Shown here: piece after piece, positions 59,850 to 64,000 of the stretch | How positions within the stretch are numbered: the stretch's first letter is position 1 | Layout of the letters: the number at the start of each line of letters is the position of its first letter | Origin: Epiperipatus broadwayi | Taxonomy: Eukaryota > Onychophora > Udeonychophora > Euonychophora > Peripatidae | Length of the DNA: 64,000 bases | Reading direction: 5' to 3' | NCBI GenBank assembly: GCA_028023455.1 | Contig: JAQFVV010006503.1 | Location: forward strand, 361,001-425,000 | The notes under the pieces: generated by a model | Databases searched by the model: none | The model's input: only the letters and a program-made list of their open reading frames with translations | Told to the model about the DNA's origin: nothing | Program-made: the position numbers and the translations under genes

Positions 59850-62800
59850 TAATCCTTTATTAATACTTCTGTAATACTAAATATATGTTACTTTCATGCT
59901 TAATTTATGTTTATATAACTTTATGCGGCTCAATTAAATATATACAACTTATTTTGTTTAATATATATATATATATATTATTTTCTCTAATATGTCAGTA
60001 TCAATCAATCTCGCGACTTTAATTAAATTCATTAGTAAAATTATATTCATTTGTTTATTTAAAATAGAAATTGTTCTCTAAGTTGGTTGTATACCTAAAA
60101 GTATTTTATTGTGGATGCTTATTTTGTTTTGTTGTTTAAATGCCTTTATAAAAGATTGCGACACCTAATATAAATTCTACCCTTTCTTACCATCACCCAG
60201 AGGGCTAATTCTTTAATTAATACATATCTGGGAATCAAACTTAAATATAAATTTTGCTAGTTTAACATTATAAATAAAAGTTATTATTCATTATGATTTG
60301 TTAAATGACTCAGAATTGAAAACAGGTTATTGCACAAGAGGTTAGACCATTTCCAAACTTTAAATAATATTATAAGAGTATATAAACATTGCTGGCATAT
60401 ATTTTTTTTTATTCTGATATTTTATCTTTCCATTTCTTGATTGCTTTGTCATTGGGGGATCGGAAGCATGAAGCTCCCATCCTACTTTTCAAAATTGTTC
60501 ATAATCAGGGACACTCTCCCTGTGGAATGTAAAGTTTATGAGGGTTATGATATTATGTGCTGCAAAAGACAGTGCATCCAGATTCTGGGCTCTCAAACCC
60601 AGCCCCTCCTTTGATATCGCTCCACCAGAATGCGCAGACATATCAAATCTAAGTTTGTTTTTCAAATATGCTTTAAAATGATAAAATATCCACAATCACC
60701 ATGAAGGCCAGATTTCTTTAATGTATGCTAGTACCATTACTCTTGTCCTTAATTTAATCACTGTCTATCTAACTTCAGTAAGTCGCAATGATGTGTTAAA
60801 GATAATGATTCATTTCGTAAAAATACATTCAGTTCATTGAGTTAAAATGCTTTCTTTTGTAAACCGTTATCAATTCCCATAGACGTAAATCTAATTTACA
60901 TTAATGATTGCATAACTTACTCTCGTAAATAAAGTGCATTGTTTGTTTCTTATTTCTAAAAGACGTCTTTGCCAAACAATGCGAATAAAAGTATAAATAA
61001 TGGTTTTCCTAAAAAAATACATGGTTGAAATCATATATTTTGCCTGTTATCAATTAAATCATTAATGTTAAAACTGTCACGATCTTTTATATTTATTTTT
61101 GGCATCCACAATGTTCCATAGCAAAAGTTTTCTTGTATTAGCTTATTAAATCCACACAAGTTATAAAACACTATAAAATTGTATCTGTAAAATTATATTT
61201 ATTAAATGAGTGATAGAGGGGATTTTATACAACAAATTCCCAAGTCTTGTAAATAAACAATATTGTCCCAAGCGTGAAACTAGTTGGCAAAATATACATG
61301 CATTTTCTTAATCTTTTGTAATATATATATGCATTTGTTTAATATTTATTAAAAATATCTATTTCATGTTATTCCTGGTTTGTCGTTTTTGAATTATTAT
61401 TTTCTAGTTAATATTTAGAACTATTTCTTTAGCTAATAGCTTAGCATTAGTGAATAAATAACTATAATAAACGTATTTCCTGGGCTACTCCGACCTCGAT
61501 CATCATCATCAGTCTGATCTTATGCTCTACCACTTTGCTTCTGGGCACGGATTTAAAATAATTTTGTTGTGTCATCAGAATTGTTGTTCATTGGGTCAGA
61601 GATTCGAAGAATAGGCAAATAGGTTAGAATTAAGGATTGCTCCAGACCTGTGTATCTCAAGCATAATCGGATTCAAGGTGCTTTTGCTTAGGATTTGAAT
61701 CTTGTTAAGTGAGCATACTATTTTGACCGGTACAATATATTAAGAGTTTAAAATGGTTTAAAAATTTTATTAAATTGAAAGAAAAACTTCAAACTGCTCT
61801 TGCATGACCATTATTTAAGGTAAATGAAAATTCTAAAAATAATTAACTGAAAAATATGAAATTATTGAATATTTATCGTATTTTCCTGCCCTATGTTCCA
61901 CATCTGTCAAACTAGTTGGAATACTGAAAAAATAAGTGTTTTAAATAGATTATAATGATATTACTTAGTTATATATCTATTTTCAATCAATTTATTGAAT
62001 TTAAAACTTAAAACTTAAACTTTGAATTTAAAATTTTATTCTAACTTGAAAAAAAAATCAAAAGTTAACAAACAAATGAACAGATTTTTCAAAAGTAATA
62101 AAAGCATTTAAGGAAGGTGGAATACTTATACAAAAGGTTTTGTGCCTTCTGTTATTTGTGCTTTTTATAACTGAAATTAACATTTATTTTATATTCAATC
62201 TGATTTACCTGAATCAAGACAAAAGATGGAAATTTTAAATTTTAAGCAAAATTGAGATTATTTATTTTAAGTAATTAGTCTATAGTTATCTTAACTAACC
62301 ATTCATTTATTGATGGGTATATTTTCCCTTTCCCCTGCCCCCTCCAAAAAAAAAACAAGAAAAAAGAGCATTACCTGTTTTTTATCTAATCTGCAGACTG
62401 GTTTTTTTCTTTATTTTTTCATTGTAAAGAGATTCAGAGAAGTTTATTCTATCATGGTTTTTAAAGATTAAACTATTAACAAGATCTTAGTGGAAATATT
62501 GATTTGGTATGGAAATTTATTTGATTTTTCAATAGTTGTTTAAATAATACTTTAAAAGTTTTTAATATATAAAACCGAAAATCCAATTTTTAATAAAAAA
62601 TATTGTAGAAATATACTTAAATTTATAATGAGACTGATTAATTTTATAATCAATTTGGTTCTAAGCATTAGTAATTCACATCAGGATTAATCTTTCTGAA
62701 TATAGTTTTAGTTTCTTCAATCTCAGCTGTCTTTTCACATCATTTCATATAATGTTTTCATTTTATCCATACATATTAAAGGTTTTTTCCCAATATCTTT

Positions 62801-64000
62801 TACCTTCTCTTCTGATCCAATTTAAAACTTCAGTTATCCATCTAACATAATCTCTTTTTTATATAAATCTTGGCTAATTCCATTTAAGTCTCTTAAAATC
62901 TTGCAAAGAGTTATTTTGCTTTTTATCATTCCTTTTTCAATCTCAATGTATATTTGTTCATATGTTTCAGTATCATGTTGAATATTTGTATCATTCCTTT
63001 TCTAACTGCTCAAATCTAAGATCCATAATTAAGTACTGATAATACATATTTATCATAATTTTTTTTCAAATATTAAAATATTTATATGAAAAGCATGATA
63101 TTTATGTATAATTTTATGGTTAAGAAAAATATTTACATTTTACTGCAACACATAAACATTTCAGAACTTACATATAAAATGCTTGACTATTACAAACCAA
63201 TTCTGAGAAAAATTTTTGATTAGAGATGTGGTCAATTTGACTTTCCCATTAAACCAAATAAAAACTTATTTTTCCAAAATCAGTGTGCTTGTAGTCTGTT
63301 TCAAGCATTACAACTGTTTTCCTTGCTGTTGTCCCTAAAAGAAAATAGAATTTCATATTGTTCCAAAGTTTTAGCCTTTACGAAAATCAACAAATATGTA
63401 AAATTCACATTACTAAAAAATGTATTATGTGGCACCTCAATTTCACACAGTGATGTCATATAAAAGATTGATGTAGAAGGGGCCTCATAAGAGGCATGTT
63501 GCAACAGAAATGTACTACAAGAGGCATGCATACCAAAGAATTATACCAGTTATTTTGGGTTCCCTCCTCATATCTTAATCATTTACATATTTGACATGTA
63601 GCTTTGTTATTAGTTCTATATTACTTTATCTAATTGTATTAAAATATTTATAATGATTCCATTACTTTTTTTGAATTGTTTTTAATTAATTATACACCTC
63701 CCTATTTTATTTAAAAATATTTTACATTTTCAAGACATTATTTTAATTTTTAGGGCTAAGTTATTTCCTTATTATTTTTATATACTTTTTTTTCTGAAAT
63801 ACCTTTTTTCAACAGCTAGCTGTTGCCATTTATTTTGGGACTTATTCTCTGCTATAACTTTCTTTGATATTAAACAGTTTTATTTATTTATACCATTAGT
63901 AACACTTTTTGTACCATTTTACAGAAGTTCAAATGTCCACTTCTTCTTTCTACATGAAATTTTTTTAATTATTCTCATATTACTTTTTTTTTACATAATT
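59850..64000. other. AT-rich stretch, no gene supported
   Basis: A less AT-rich patch at about 60.43-60.66 kb holds a 68-codon minus-strand frame (60489-60695) without recognisable motif. The rest is homopolymer-rich AT DNA. The 63301-63531 minus frame has no motif. Confidence 0.45.

Overview
This window is strongly AT-rich, repeat-dense DNA from a eukaryote, almost certainly an animal. Evidence for that is the Penelope-like element with a GIY-YIG endonuclease, several non-LTR retrotransposon remnants, tRNA-headed SINEs with target-site duplications, long (AT)n, (AAT)n and (TCTA)n microsatellites, and the absence of any long open frame that looks like a host gene. I cannot name the species. 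A lophotrochozoan or cnidarian-like AT-rich genome would fit, but that is a guess. No host protein-coding gene, rRNA or functional tRNA could be supported. Most short open frames are chance or repeat-derived.

Layout. 0-4 kb: a tRNA-like SINE, a decayed Penelope-like element (RT and GIY-YIG, about 2.07-3.07 kb) followed by a hammerhead-bearing tail, then a 351-bp duplication. 4-9.2 kb: featureless AT-rich DNA. 9.2-10.1 kb: a hammerhead ribozyme element with a 409-nt monomer bounded by hammerheads plus a large inverted copy. 10.2-14 kb: a palindromic SINE, a SINE with a clean 13-bp duplication, and a large compound tetranucleotide array. 17-19 kb: a 5'-truncated LINE on the minus strand with its FADD box knocked out of frame. 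25-25.9 kb: a LINE C-terminus remnant and an (AAT)n array. 27.9-35.3 kb: SINEs, palindromes, tandem monomers and another hammerhead element. 35.3-43.4 kb: three copies (one inverted, two direct) of a non-coding element of about 2 kb with inverted ends. 44.3-52 kb: a dense cluster of hammerhead-like elements and fold-back insertions. 54.8-56.2 kb: two fold-back insertions. 56.8-58.8 kb: a second, older LINE (CCHC and endonuclease traces). 59-64 kb: mostly featureless, with one TATA-box/promoter-like stretch.

Main result. The window holds at least ten hammerhead-ribozyme-like cores (CUGANGA...GAAA) in several diverged short-element families. Stem I shows compensatory changes between copies, and stem III is often a loop-less palindrome, as in dimer-acting hammerheads. 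The elements share a conserved internal box, an architecture of inverted 5' fragment + body + hammerhead + 3' part, and a frequent position next to (AT)n. They look like non-autonomous relatives of the Penelope-like element, comparable with retrozymes. A second recurrent theme is fold-back (inverted dimer) insertions carrying tRNA-like heads and flanked by 13-16 bp exact target-site duplications. Coordinates of repeat edges are by eye and may be off by a few bases.
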